This document shows positions 1 to 8,386 of a DNA stretch of 35,599 nucleotides, in pieces. This DNA comes from Moorena sp. SIO3H5. Lineage in GTDB: Bacteria; Cyanobacteriota; Cyanobacteriia; Cyanobacteriales; Coleofasciculaceae. Each line of letters opens with the position of its first letter. Within the stretch, counting starts at the first letter, position 1. A program made the translations under genes and the position numbers. The notes under the pieces are model-generated. The model was given only the letters and a program-made list of their open reading frames with translations. It was not told the origin of the DNA and ran no database searches. The stretch is from assembly GCF_010692395.1 (NCBI RefSeq), contig NZ_JAAHHS010000039.1, forward strand, positions 1-35,599, given 5' to 3'.

Positions 1-116
1 CTTTCCAACTCCGACTGGAAGTCTGCTACAAAGGCCTCAGGATGATCCAGTTTCATCTCATTCAAAGCCTCCCACTCTGCATCGGTATAGTTGGCATCGC
101 TCCCAATAACATCCAT
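1..116 (-). CDS. Unidentified protein, N-terminal fragment
   Basis: An open frame runs from ATG at 116 down to the window edge, so only about 38 N-terminal residues are visible and the 3' end is missing. The peptide starts MDVIGSDANYTDAEW and is acidic, rich in Asp and Glu, with no signal peptide or membrane segment. The frame stays open upstream to a stop near 150 but has no other usual start codon there, and the Shine-Dalgarno match is poor, so the start is uncertain. It lies just downstream of the DUF2862 gene on the same strand, 42 bp away, and could be co-transcribed with it. I do not recognise the family. Confidence 0.45.
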   Translation of the reverse strand, partial: MDVIGSDANYTDAEWEALNEMKLDHPEAFVADFQSELE

Positions 117-158
117 CGTCCAAGGGTTGTGCCTCGGTGCGATCGCTTTTACTAAAAT

Positions 159-353
159 CTAGTCTACGACTTTCAATTCATCCTCAAAGAACCAGGTAGA
201 GCTGTTGTCCTCAAATTTCACTGTCACGCCAACTCCACTGCCATCGGTCATTTTATAATCTGTGATCGTCCCTATTTGTCCCAGTTTACTTGCGATGTTG
301 TTGCCTACTCGGTCTCTTAGACGAAACACTTTGACTTGTTGCCCAATTTTCAT
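159..353 (-). CDS. DUF2862 domain protein
   Basis: A 64-residue protein beginning MKIGQQVKVFRLRDRV and containing the motif KMTDGSGVGVTVKFEDN followed by TWFFEDEL. This is the full-length pattern I know from the small cyanobacterial DUF2862 family, whose function is not established. The sequence suggests a small beta-rich fold, with no membrane segment or signal peptide. The ATG at 353 is the only sensible start. The gene is transcribed away from the glycan genes, and the roughly 300-bp gap to the next gene on the plus strand should hold its promoter. Its presence supports a cyanobacterial origin. Family assignment rests on recall of the motif, not a search. Confidence 0.8.
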   Translation of the reverse strand: MKIGQQVKVFRLRDRVGNNIASKLGQIGTITDYKMTDGSGVGVTVKFEDNSSTWFFEDELKVVD

Positions 354-473
354 TGCTCTAGATCATACGATAAACCACCCCTCAGTTTACCGGAATCTGT
401 CGCGATCACATCAGGGAAAACTGCCATAAGTTCGACTGCTGCCCCTGGGACTGATATCAAGTCTGGTTGAATA

Positions 474-606
474 CCACAGGGAACAGGGAACAGCGATGCA
501 GTCGCTCATGGGGGAAACCCCCAAGACCGCGCTGCATCGCTGCTCCCTGCTCTCTGCTCCCTGTTCCCTGTTCCCTGTTCCCTGTTCCCTGTTCCCTGTT
601 CCCTTT
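474..606. repeat. 7-bp GGGAACA arrays flanking a palindrome
   Basis: Two GGGAACA-type units lie on the left (about 474-492) and about nine degenerate CTGTTCC-type units on the right (541-606), with the 48-bp palindrome between them. The two arms are in opposite orientation, so the whole stretch could fold into a long imperfect hairpin. The array accidentally opens the reading frame upstream of the methyltransferase at 650, giving a false N-terminal extension rich in CSLFPVP repeats. The rest of the 354-649 gap shows no other gene. Confidence 0.9.
493..540. repeat. 48-bp palindromic element, copy A
   Basis: The ends GCGATGCAG and CTGCATCGC are perfect inverted repeats, and a central GGGGG-AAA-CCCCC hairpin tops the structure. 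Nearly the same sequence recurs, inverted, at 27460-27505 inside a toxin gene, and a diverged copy lies at 24043-24090. The shared ends, conserved core and dispersed positions mark it as a small non-coding repeat family of REP or mini-MITE type. Confidence 0.85.
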
Positions 607-649
607 GCTATACAAGTTTTTTATCAATATTTTTCTCAAAATTAGAACC

Positions 650-1342
650 ATGTTATTTGATGAACCTTACTATATTGCGATTAATCAAGCCCGCTGGGCT
701 GTAGCGGAAAACGTTCTCAATCAGCTTAGAATCAATCAGGGATTAAGTTTTACCAGTTGCCTTGACGTGGGCTGTGGTCCCGGTTGGTTTTCTGAAAAAC
801 TGGTGAATTGGGGAGTAAATGTAATTGGTTTAGAGGGGAGACAAGAACTTGTTGAAGAGGCTAGTAAACGGGTAACTGAAGCTAAGTTTTATCAGGTTGA
901 TGTTGAATCTACCCCACAGATGTCTCAATTTGCTGGAGCCGACTTAGTGTTTTGCTTCGGCTTGCTCTATCACACCGAAAATCCCTTCAAAGTCATTCGT
1001 AATCTTAATTTATTAACAAAAAAAGTGTTATTTATTGAAAGTATGAATGTCCCCTTAAGTGAACCAGTTACCTATCTAGTTGAAGAAGGAAAAAATGAAA
1101 CCCAGGGCTTAACCTACCATGCCATGATTCCTAGCCGAAGTTGCTTGCTGAAAATGCTCCAAGTTTCAGGATTTCCATATTTATACGACTATCAGGGTTA
1201 TGTAGACCATGAAGATTTCTGGGAAACGGAAACCAAGCACCAAAGACGCGGAATATTTTTAGCATCTACAGTAGAGTTACAAGTCAGTGATTTAGTTCCC
1301 TCACCCGAGATTGTCACGCCAAAGTATAATTTTGCTAAATAA
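650..1342 (+). CDS. Class I SAM-dependent methyltransferase
   Basis: A 230-residue Rossmann methyltransferase. Motif I (LDVGCGPGWFSEKL, about residues 39-52) binds S-adenosylmethionine, followed by an acidic strand end (GLEGRQEL) and motif IV-like DLVFCFGLLYHTENP. The acceptor cannot be read from sequence; the neighbours suggest a sugar or glycan intermediate. I choose ATG at 650 because everything upstream in frame is translated heptamer repeat, and the methyltransferase fold begins shortly after this Met. It is followed after 23 bp by an FkbM methyltransferase and then a GT4 enzyme, so the three probably form one transcript. No membrane segment is seen. Family confidence is high, substrate unknown. 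Confidence 0.85.
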   Translation: MLFDEPYYIAINQARWAVAENVLNQLRINQGLSFTSCLDVGCGPGWFSEKLVNWGVNVIGLEGRQELVEEASKRVTEAKFYQVDVESTPQMSQFAGADLVFCFGLLYHTENPFKVIRNLNLLTKKVLFIESMNVPLSEPVTYLVEEGKNETQGLTYHAMIPSRSCLLKMLQVSGFPYLYDYQGYVDHEDFWETETKHQRRGIFLASTVELQVSDLVPSPEIVTPKYNFAK

Positions 1343-1365
1343 TAACTAGACGAGTTTACGAATTA

Positions 1366-2415
1366 ATGGATAGTCAGGAAGAGCATTTACCTAGCCATGA
1401 GTCCATAAATGACTTGGAGAAGATGGAGATTTATCTTCAGGTATTCCACCATTTTCTGCCTCAGGCGATGGATTTTCCCAACTTGGCGGTACCCTACACC
1501 TTGTTTTTGCGATCGCTTCGAGAGAAACTCCATCCAGTAGGGGTCCGGGATATCCAAGCAGTGAATTTGCCATCAGGCTTGAGATTCCATGTTGATGTCG
1601 GAGATCGACTGGGGTGTGACTTTTACTATGGCCATTACCAAGAATACTTTGATGCCCAACTCTTTTTAGGTCTGCTCGATGCCAATTCCATAGTGCTAGA
1701 TGTAGGAGCAAACTTTGGTTACTACGCCGTCTCATCAGCTACAAAATTAAGTTCCAGTGGTTGTGTTCATGCCTTTGAACCTAACCCAGATGCCTACCAG
1801 CTTTTACAACAAAATGTAGAAGTTAACCACTTACAACAGTTAGTTTCTTGCCATGACCTATGCGTCGGTGGTGAAGATGGAGAAACAGACTTTTATATTA
1901 CCCAGGAATCCGCATTTAGTGGTATGGATGATACTAAACGGTCTGCCTTGCGTGAAAAGATATCAATTCCAGTGCGTAGTCTAGACTCCATACTTCCAGA
2001 GTTGGGATTATCCCAAATAGATGCCATCAAGATTGATGTAGAAGGATACGAATTTGCCGTATTAAATGGTGCCATAGAAACCATTCAGCGCTCACCAAAT
2101 CTAGTGATAATGATGGAAGTGAGTGCCAAGAATCTAAATGAGCACCGACGGGAAGCATTGATGTCCTGTCTGGTGAATCTTTACAATCAAAACCTCCGGG
2201 GCTGGATTGTCGATTCTAACCCAAGAGTACTAAAATCTATACCAACTCCAGAAGCAGCACTAACCTTAGGGAGTGCAACAAGCGCTAATTTATTCCTAAT
2301 GGTTTCTGGCTCAGAGCGTGAACATCAATTGAGTAAAGTATATCATAATTTAGAGACAAAGGAAGATAGTGATAAACTCAAAGAACCTGATATTTTTTCT
2401 ATAAAAAGTATTTAA
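1366..2415 (+). CDS. FkbM family methyltransferase
   Basis: A 349-residue protein with the FkbM-type O-methyltransferase core: VLDVGANFGYYAVSSA (about residues 111-126) as the SAM-binding glycine motif, HAFEPNPDAYQLLQQN as the acidic strand, and IDAIKIDVEGYEFAVLNGA near residues 219-237, the hallmark C-terminal FkbM motif. About 80 residues precede the domain without a recognised fold, and the last 35 are charged and low complexity. FkbM enzymes methylate hydroxyls on polyketides and on sugars; in this locus a sugar of the exported glycan is the likely acceptor (inference). It lies 23 bp after the first methyltransferase and 21 bp before the GT4 gene, consistent with an operon. Confidence 0.88.
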   Translation: MDSQEEHLPSHESINDLEKMEIYLQVFHHFLPQAMDFPNLAVPYTLFLRSLREKLHPVGVRDIQAVNLPSGLRFHVDVGDRLGCDFYYGHYQEYFDAQLFLGLLDANSIVLDVGANFGYYAVSSATKLSSSGCVHAFEPNPDAYQLLQQNVEVNHLQQLVSCHDLCVGGEDGETDFYITQESAFSGMDDTKRSALREKISIPVRSLDSILPELGLSQIDAIKIDVEGYEFAVLNGAIETIQRSPNLVIMMEVSAKNLNEHRREALMSCLVNLYNQNLRGWIVDSNPRVLKSIPTPEAALTLGSATSANLFLMVSGSEREHQLSKVYHNLETKEDSDKLKEPDIFSIKSI

Positions 2416-2436
2416 TATAGGGGGGTTGGGTAATCG

Positions 2437-3555
2437 GTGGATATTCTCTACGACCATCAAATGTTTGCCATCCAGAAATTTGGTGGTATATCCCGAATTT
2501 TTATTGAGTTAATGCGAGAGTTATCGCCCAACTCTGACTGCTCAATTCATTGGCATCGTGGCATCAAGAGCGATGGGTACGATATTTCAGAGTATCGCGA
2601 TCAACTCACCGGATATGGGGTGATACCAAAATTGCCCTTTCCAACAGGTAAGGCTATTAATGACACTATCAATCAACTCTCCTTTCAATGGTTTGTCCGT
2701 AGATTCGGTAAACAGTATGATATCTATCATCCTACCTACTATGATGCTGACTTAGTGGAGATTGTTAAACCAAAGAAACTTGTGATAACGATCCATGATA
2801 TGATTCCGGAGAAATTTTTATCAGGACAAGCTAAGTTTCAGCCATTAATTAAAAATAAGCAGCAGCTAGTTAAACAAGCCGATTTAATTTTTGTAGCTTC
2901 CGAAAATAGCCGAAATGATTTAGTAGACTTATTGGGAGTTAATCCAGAAAAAACTAAAGTAACCTATTGGGCAAGTCGAATTCAAGACGCTAACGAATGT
3001 GAATTACCAAAGGATTGCCGTAGTCAGCCTTACTTTCTTTATGTTGGCACTCGTTCAAAATATAAAAATTTTGAAATAGTCCTGAAAGCGTTTGCTGCTA
3101 GTGCTAAATTACGGGATAATTTCAAATTAGTCTGTTTTGGGGGTTCCTGTGATTTTTTGGAATCAGAATTAAGGATTATGGAAGAGCATAATATGCGGCA
3201 AAATTTCATCTATCTTAGGGGTGATGATGCCCTACTCAAAACCCTATACCGTAATGCCCAAGCCCTAATTTACACCAGCCGCTATGAGGGATTTGGTTTA
3301 CCGCCCCTAGAGGCAATGGAATGCCAATGTCCAGTTATCTGCTGCTTAACCTCTTCCTTGCCTGAGGTAGTAGGAGATGCAGCTAGTTTATTTGAGCCAG
3401 ATTCTGTGGATGGACTAGTTAACGCTATGGAACTAGTTGTAGAAGACTCAGAAAACCGAGCATCTATGATTGAAAAAGGACGGGAACGTGCTAAGCTTTT
3501 TACCTGGCAAAAGACCGCTCAATTGACTTTGGATGGTTATCATTCAATTAGCTGA
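2437..3555 (+). CDS. Glycosyltransferase family 4
   Basis: A 372-residue GT-B enzyme of the GT4 family. The N-terminal half starts DILYDHQMFAIQKFGGISR, where GGI is the usual acceptor-side glycine loop. The C-terminal half carries YFLYVGTRSKYKNF and the donor-binding motif YEGFGLPPLEAMECQCPV with its two Glu residues seven apart, then SLPEVVGDAA. It transfers a sugar from a nucleotide-sugar donor with retention, probably at the cytoplasmic face. The start is GTG at 2437, preceded by a G-rich stretch that could serve as ribosome binding site. It closes the likely three-gene operon begun at 650. Donor and acceptor are not predictable from sequence. Confidence 0.9.
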   Translation: MDILYDHQMFAIQKFGGISRIFIELMRELSPNSDCSIHWHRGIKSDGYDISEYRDQLTGYGVIPKLPFPTGKAINDTINQLSFQWFVRRFGKQYDIYHPTYYDADLVEIVKPKKLVITIHDMIPEKFLSGQAKFQPLIKNKQQLVKQADLIFVASENSRNDLVDLLGVNPEKTKVTYWASRIQDANECELPKDCRSQPYFLYVGTRSKYKNFEIVLKAFAASAKLRDNFKLVCFGGSCDFLESELRIMEEHNMRQNFIYLRGDDALLKTLYRNAQALIYTSRYEGFGLPPLEAMECQCPVICCLTSSLPEVVGDAASLFEPDSVDGLVNAMELVVEDSENRASMIEKGRERAKLFTWQKTAQLTLDGYHSIS

Positions 3556-3696
3556 TGAATCCCGGAGATAAGCTTTAAAAATTGCCTCTTATAGGTAATT
3601 GTTTATGACAAAATAAAACATTTTTGGTGATAACCTTTTAACATCTTCATATTAATACCGTTTTAAGGGTGTTTTTATCAATGGTTATTGAGGGTG

Positions 3697-5082
3697 ATGA
3701 AAAATAAATTAATCAATTACCATATTTCTAATATTTGCTTGTTACTACTATCTCTGTTCTGTGTAGCATTACACTCATCTTTTGGTCGGCCAATTTGGAT
3801 TGATGAGTTTTTACATTTTGCTTTCGGTAGCTATGATACAACCGCTGAAGCTTGGAAGGCTATCAGTCAGTCTATTCTAACGATTAATCATGGACAAACA
3901 GGCATTTATATGCTTATTGACCACTGGTTGATGCAGCTCTTTGGTGCTAACATCTTTTGGCTAAGATTTCCCAGTATTTTCTCTGGCTTGGTCTTGTTTT
4001 TAGCAGCAATTTATCTTTTCCGTCTTTGGGGAATGCCCTTTTTATGGCAAGTGATTGGTATTTTTGCTCTTTTTGCTCAAACTAAGCTAATGTATTTTGT
4101 GGGTGAAGCCCGCCCTTATATGCCGTTAGTAACTGCTACGGTTTGTACCTTAGCCTATTACAGTACCCCTTTGCCCCAAAGAAGCCGTCCGATTTTGACA
4201 TTTTTTGGATTATTTTCTATTTTAATGGGGGTACTATTCCATCCTTACTTTTCTGTTTATTGGTTGGCAATTATTGTATTTACATACTTGCAAAAATTGA
4301 TTCAAACGGGCGAAAAAATTTCAATTAACTCTGTTATTAAACATACTAACATTCCTCTTTCTGTCCTCGGCACAATAGTTTATTTTACTTTAGGCTTATT
4401 AACTTGGTTACGAGAGCGTCCAGAGTTTACATTTGATCCTTTTTATTCGATAAAAAAGGATGAGTTACTCATCGATTTTATCGAATTGAGTCATTTTGAA
4501 TTCTTACAAAAATTTTTAGACCCCTTGCTTATTATCATTTTAGTGATTTTATCAATTATTATAGTTTACCCAAAACTTAGGAAAGTTTATCTTAAAGAGC
4601 TAATCAGTCCTGTTTTTCTAATAATTATAGCCTTGGGAATATCAATATTTTTATCTTATGTCTCTTTTCGGAGTAACTATTGGATTCTAAAACGACAATG
4701 GGTGGCTTCAATCTCACTTGTTCCTTTGGCTTTTGTTTGGCTTGCGTATAGAATCTCACGACTTTTTTATAAAATTAATATAATTCTAGCTTTTTCATGG
4801 ATAATTCTTTGTTTTACTCCTATAGTGATTCAATTTCATGAAGTAGCTATTGATAATTCTCAAGCTCTTAGAGAAAGGTTGGCTCAAATTTCGGTAATCT
4901 CAAAAGAAGAGCAAGATTATTTTGAGTATTTAGAGTCTATTCAATATTTTAAACCCTCTAAACAACAAAGTCAAAATGTTGATGATTCTAACAAGTATTG
5001 GGTATCTTTAGCTAATAAAAACTTTAAACAAGGTGGGAGAGTGTGGAAAGGTTTTAGAGGTTATTATGGCCATACCAAATGA
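3697..5082 (+). CDS. GT39-like membrane glycosyltransferase
   Basis: A 461-residue integral membrane protein with about nine to eleven hydrophobic segments. The first is near residues 10-28, immediately followed by RPIWIDEFLHFAFG, whose Asp-Glu pair in the first outer loop is the catalytic signature of GT-C transferases of the PMT/ArnT (GT39) group. Such enzymes use polyprenyl-phosphate sugars on the outer side of the membrane. A DPM1-like GT2 at 5841-6869 could make such a donor. The open frame begins with TTG at 3688, but ATG at 3697 (MKNKLINYH) is the better start. AT-rich DNA of 141 bp precedes it, so it may have its own promoter. It converges on the gene ending at 5137. Confidence 0.75.
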   Translation: MKNKLINYHISNICLLLLSLFCVALHSSFGRPIWIDEFLHFAFGSYDTTAEAWKAISQSILTINHGQTGIYMLIDHWLMQLFGANIFWLRFPSIFSGLVLFLAAIYLFRLWGMPFLWQVIGIFALFAQTKLMYFVGEARPYMPLVTATVCTLAYYSTPLPQRSRPILTFFGLFSILMGVLFHPYFSVYWLAIIVFTYLQKLIQTGEKISINSVIKHTNIPLSVLGTIVYFTLGLLTWLRERPEFTFDPFYSIKKDELLIDFIELSHFEFLQKFLDPLLIIILVILSIIIVYPKLRKVYLKELISPVFLIIIALGISIFLSYVSFRSNYWILKRQWVASISLVPLAFVWLAYRISRLFYKINIILAFSWIILCFTPIVIQFHEVAIDNSQALRERLAQISVISKEEQDYFEYLESIQYFKPSKQQSQNVDDSNKYWVSLANKNFKQGGRVWKGFRGYYGHTK

Positions 5083-5136
5083 ATTAGTGATAGGGGTAAT
5101 TTTATTTATAGTCAAAATTAACCTTTATCAATTTTA

Positions 5137-5844
5137 TCAGGATATTTTTTTAGCTATTAGCAGAATTGATTTCCCTAATCTATATCTTAAGATAGAATCT
5201 AAATTTATAGAAAGAGGAACCATTAATCTATCCCATACTTGTATTTGTTTTAAAGTTGGTTGACTTTGCTTAAGTATCAGTTTATTAGCTAGACTAGCTA
5301 GTAAACCCACACTATCTAAATAGAGACATTTAACAATCTTGAGATTATCTGGTATTATTGCTTTAAGACTGGATTGACTATAGCGACGATAGTGACCAAT
5401 AGCTGCATCGAAGGGAGTAAACAATCTTTGATGAGCCGGACCTAAAATCACTAAATTTCCATTAGCATTTAGATGTTGAGACACTTTGATGACTTCTTGA
5501 TTATCATTGTGGATATGTTCTAAAACATCAAGGTATAAAATTGAATCAAAGAATTGCTCGTGAGTCAAACTATCAATAGTTCCATTGCGGGCATAACAGT
5601 TGATGATACCATTTAAATCAATCGATTGTTCTAGAGCATGGAAAAGCTGATTGTCTGGCTCTAGGCACAACCACTGACTATATTGGGAGCGACAGAGTAA
5701 ACTGGTGTTGCTTCCTATCCCTGCACCAACTTCTAAGACATCACCTTGGATATATTTGCTTAATAAGACTCTTATATAGTTTTTCCAATTCTTCGCTTGA
5801 GCAAATAGCTCTAACTCTGTCCCGACATAGGTAAACTGCCTCAT
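5137..5844 (-). CDS. Class I SAM-dependent methyltransferase
   Basis: A 235-residue methyltransferase with GDVLEVGAGIGSNTSLLC (about residues 34-51) as motif I, WLCLEPDNQ as the acidic strand, and FDSILYLDVLEHIHNDN as motif IV with the LDVLEH pattern typical of Methyltransf_11/23-type enzymes. Its ATG overlaps the stop codon of the upstream GT2 gene by four bases (ATGA), indicating translational coupling. It is the last gene of the long minus-strand block and converges on the GT39-like gene, 54 bp away. GT2 and methyltransferase encoded as a coupled pair probably act on the same lipid-linked or glycan substrate (inference). No membrane segment is seen. Confidence 0.87.
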   Translation of the reverse strand: MRQFTYVGTELELFAQAKNWKNYIRVLLSKYIQGDVLEVGAGIGSNTSLLCRSQYSQWLCLEPDNQLFHALEQSIDLNGIINCYARNGTIDSLTHEQFFDSILYLDVLEHIHNDNQEVIKVSQHLNANGNLVILGPAHQRLFTPFDAAIGHYRRYSQSSLKAIIPDNLKIVKCLYLDSVGLLASLANKLILKQSQPTLKQIQVWDRLMVPLSINLDSILRYRLGKSILLIAKKIS

Positions 5845-6869
5845 GGTTTTACAGGAAAGAAATCATCAACGTAATATTTATAATCACGAACTGGAATCAA
5901 GTTGGACTGATTGCGCGTTGAGAGGATGATTAGACTGAAAACAGTGCCGATTAAGACAAGTTGCAACATAGATAGAACTAATAAACCCGACACGTAGGTC
6001 GCCCAGCCTGGTATCCCCCAATCGGTAAAGACTCTAATCAGCAAAACTAAGCCTAAGAGCAACAATAAAATAATTAACAAAACTACAATACTTAATAAGA
6101 TTCTCGTCCCGACAATATCTCCATACACTGCAATAGAACTCAATCCATGTGTCACTAGGGACACTAAGTTCATCTTGGGCTGTCCAGCTAGTCGCTTCGC
6201 CCGGGGCACATCTACTTCAAGATAGGGAATTCGAGAGCGATAAATGCCTGATGAGTAATGATTCCAAATTTCAGAAATTACTACGACGTTCTTCAATAAA
6301 TAAGCAGGTAATAAACTAAAATTACCGACGCTAATTTCTTGCCCTATAAGCAAGAGATAAAGTTTTTTGTAAATGAAATAGAAAAACTTAAATGTGTAGC
6401 TTTCAGACCGCTTACTGCGCTTAGCAAAAATTATTTTATTGTTACCTGTCTTGTCCGAGACATTTAGGAGGTGCTCTATGGCAAAGGGATTATCTTCCCC
6501 ATCACCGTCCATCACCACAACCCAGTCGCAGTCTGAGTGGCTATATACATAGGACAAACCAACCGCTATCGCTCTCTGGTGACCAAGGTTGCGGCGAAGT
6601 CGAAGGATGTTAACTGCTCGAATCTGGCGATGTTCTTGATGAGTCAGTGAATGTGGGATGGGTATAGTTGAATAGTCATCAACAATGACAACTTCTAAAT
6701 TGGTGCCTTGAGGAATAATAATCTCATCAATAAGCAGCAGTAGCTTTTCCAGAGCTTCCCAGTCATTAAATGAAGGAATGACAATCACTAGATTTTTCCT
6801 ATCAGTCAAGTCAGTAATTATAGACTGATTTAGAGACTGTTGTGGGGGTGAGAGCTTTGAGAGTCCCAT
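5841..6869 (-). CDS. DPM1-like glycosyltransferase family 2 with C-terminal membrane helices
   Basis: A 342-residue GT2 enzyme. The GT-A domain spans about residues 27-255, with VIVIPSFNDWEAL, the nucleotide-binding VVIVDDYS, and the metal-binding WVVVMDGDGEDNP. Two strongly hydrophobic segments follow (about 257-285 and 295-322), the arrangement of polyprenyl-phosphate glycosyltransferases of the DPM1/GtrB type, which load a sugar onto undecaprenyl phosphate. It could supply lipid-linked sugar to the GT39-like enzyme encoded at 3697-5082 (inference from context). Its stop overlaps the start of the downstream methyltransferase by four bases. The 351-bp gap upstream should contain its own promoter. 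Confidence 0.87.
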   Translation of the reverse strand: MGLSKLSPPQQSLNQSIITDLTDRKNLVIVIPSFNDWEALEKLLLLIDEIIIPQGTNLEVVIVDDYSTIPIPHSLTHQEHRQIRAVNILRLRRNLGHQRAIAVGLSYVYSHSDCDWVVVMDGDGEDNPFAIEHLLNVSDKTGNNKIIFAKRSKRSESYTFKFFYFIYKKLYLLLIGQEISVGNFSLLPAYLLKNVVVISEIWNHYSSGIYRSRIPYLEVDVPRAKRLAGQPKMNLVSLVTHGLSSIAVYGDIVGTRILLSIVVLLIILLLLLGLVLLIRVFTDWGIPGWATYVSGLLVLSMLQLVLIGTVFSLIILSTRNQSNLIPVRDYKYYVDDFFPVKP

Positions 6870-7220
6870 TTATTTCCTCTCAGACTATGAAAAACTAATA
6901 CGTTAGAGTACATGTTTTCCTCCAAAAAGTCTACCCCTCACTTCAGTACAGAATAAAAAGGTTGAAAATAAGAGCAGGATGGGGTTTCATCCGAATTTAG
7001 GAGAGTGATATCAAATCCCATGAACCAATAAGGGCGAATTGAAGAAAGCTCTCCAACCCCATTTGGGATAGCACGGAGCGAGAGTCTCGTTTCTAGCCAA
7101 GTTCAATCTGCCATTGGTGAAAGTAAACATAGTGAACCTGAGTGAACTCGGATTGTAATCTGACTCAGGTCAGATTACAATCGACTGCAACAATTTTTTC
7201 GACGTTAATTGTTTCAAATT
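6870..7220. other. Non-coding gap between minus-strand genes
   Basis: There is no plausible gene in this 351-bp gap. It lies between the end of the coiled-coil methyltransferase at 7221 and the start of the GT2 gene at 6869, both minus strand, so it should hold the end of one transcript and possibly the promoter of the next. The only clear structure is the perfect stem-loop at 7151-7182. Confidence 0.6.
7151..7182. other. Perfect 14-bp stem-loop
   Basis: The arm GATTGTAATCTGAC (7151-7164) is exactly complementary to 7169-7182, with a 4-base TCAG loop. It begins 39 bp beyond the stop codon of the minus-strand gene 7221-8345. No T-run directly follows it on the minus strand, so it is not a classical intrinsic terminator, but it may act as an mRNA 3'-end stabiliser or factor-assisted terminator. 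Confidence 0.6.
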
Positions 7221-8345
7221 TTATTGGTTATCTGTTGGGAGACCAACCAACCCTTTAAATTTAAACCAATGCGATCGCAATTTCCAAAACTTACTTGTCT
7301 TCATAGCCGCTACTTCCAGTTTGGTGTGGTGTAATTCGTATTGAGTTTGTTGCAGTTCTGTACTTTTACTCTCTTGAAGTTTTTGGGATTGCACTAGCTC
7401 TACTTGGGTATTTTGTAATTGCTCTTGAGTTTGTTGTAATTGGTCTTGAGTTTGTTGAAGTTTAGTTTGACCTACCTCTATTTTAGCGTTGGCGTTTTGC
7501 AATTGGTCTTGAGTTTGTTGTAATTGGTCTTGAGTTTGTTGTAATTGGTCTTTAGTTTCGTGTAATTGCTCTTGATTTTGTTGTAATTGGTCTTGAGTTT
7601 GTTTAAGCTTAGTTTGAGATTGTTCTAATTCTATGCTTCCGCTCTCTTGAAGCTGTTGTGATTGAACTAGCACTGTCCGCAACTCATGAAGTTCTTGTAA
7701 CTCCTCACATAGTTCTTGAGCAGTTTTCACTCGACCACAGGCAAGGGTCGTTGAGTACTCGTGGTCTGTAAGACGAAATTTTGCAATATCATGCCATACA
7801 TAGTCGGATCCAGGCCAAGTCTCAACAACATCATGAAAAGCCATCCATCCCCCAACTTTCATCAGAGGTAATAATAACCCAAAATCCGTAAGCACATCTA
7901 CGTATTCATGAGAACCATCAATAAACACAAAGTCAATCGTCTTATCTCCAGTTAATTCACCCCAACGCTTCAGAATTTCTAAAGAATATCCCTGAAAAGA
8001 TTTGATATGGGGAGTCAGTTGGTATTTATCAATATTTTCTTTCCAGACCTGAAAGGCAGTCTTTTCTGGTATGTCGTGACATTTCCCTATCCATGGATCA
8101 ATACAGTAGATCTTTCGATTAGTCCCCACACAGGCAAAGGCCATAGCTGCCGTAGATCTTCCTTTATAAGAGCCAACTTCAACAATAAGAGCATCCTCAG
8201 GAAGGGACTTAACTTTATTGAATAAAAACTCTTCTTGACCAGGAACTAGGAAACCATCAATGGTTTCAACAGCGTCTTTAACCGTCTCATAACGGTTGAA
8301 TGGTTCCTTAGCAGTAACAACTTGATCGAGCACCCTATCAAGCAT
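7221..8345 (-). CDS. Methyltransferase (Methyltransf_24/CmcI-like) with C-terminal coiled coil and FWKLR tail
   Basis: A 374-residue protein. Residues about 25-215 form a class I methyltransferase: IVEVGSYKGRSTAAMAFAC is motif I, IYCIDPWIG the acidic strand, and FVFIDGSHEYVDVLTD plus GGWMAFHDVV match the Methyltransf_24/cephalosporin-hydroxylase-like group. Residues about 225-345 are almost pure heptad repeat (QLQQTQD units, 21 bp each in DNA), a long coiled coil. The protein ends in a basic aromatic tail, MKTSKFWKLRSHWFKFKG, nearly identical to that of the next gene upstream. ATG at 8345 has an AGGAG eight bases ahead. Context with Wzm/Wzt suggests glycan methylation or capping, the coil possibly serving as spacer or assembly element (inference). 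Confidence 0.83.
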   Translation of the reverse strand: MLDRVLDQVVTAKEPFNRYETVKDAVETIDGFLVPGQEEFLFNKVKSLPEDALIVEVGSYKGRSTAAMAFACVGTNRKIYCIDPWIGKCHDIPEKTAFQVWKENIDKYQLTPHIKSFQGYSLEILKRWGELTGDKTIDFVFIDGSHEYVDVLTDFGLLLPLMKVGGWMAFHDVVETWPGSDYVWHDIAKFRLTDHEYSTTLACGRVKTAQELCEELQELHELRTVLVQSQQLQESGSIELEQSQTKLKQTQDQLQQNQEQLHETKDQLQQTQDQLQQTQDQLQNANAKIEVGQTKLQQTQDQLQQTQEQLQNTQVELVQSQKLQESKSTELQQTQYELHHTKLEVAAMKTSKFWKLRSHWFKFKGLVGLPTDNQ

Positions 8346-8386
8346 CGCTAAACTCCTATTTTAGCTGAGGTTAATGATTGAAAACT

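Noticed and set aside
493..540. Palindrome copy A as an intrinsic terminator
   Set aside because: There is no T-run after the stem, no gene ends into it, and copy C inside a toxin gene shows it is a dispersed insertion element.
467..649. N-terminal extension of the methyltransferase reading frame
   Set aside because: The extra 61 residues are translated heptamer arrays and palindrome; the enzyme fold begins after ATG 650.
5033..5263. Plus-strand open frame between the GT39-like gene and the methyltransferase
   Set aside because: It overlaps the ends of both real genes, has no family features, and lies mostly antisense to the methyltransferase.
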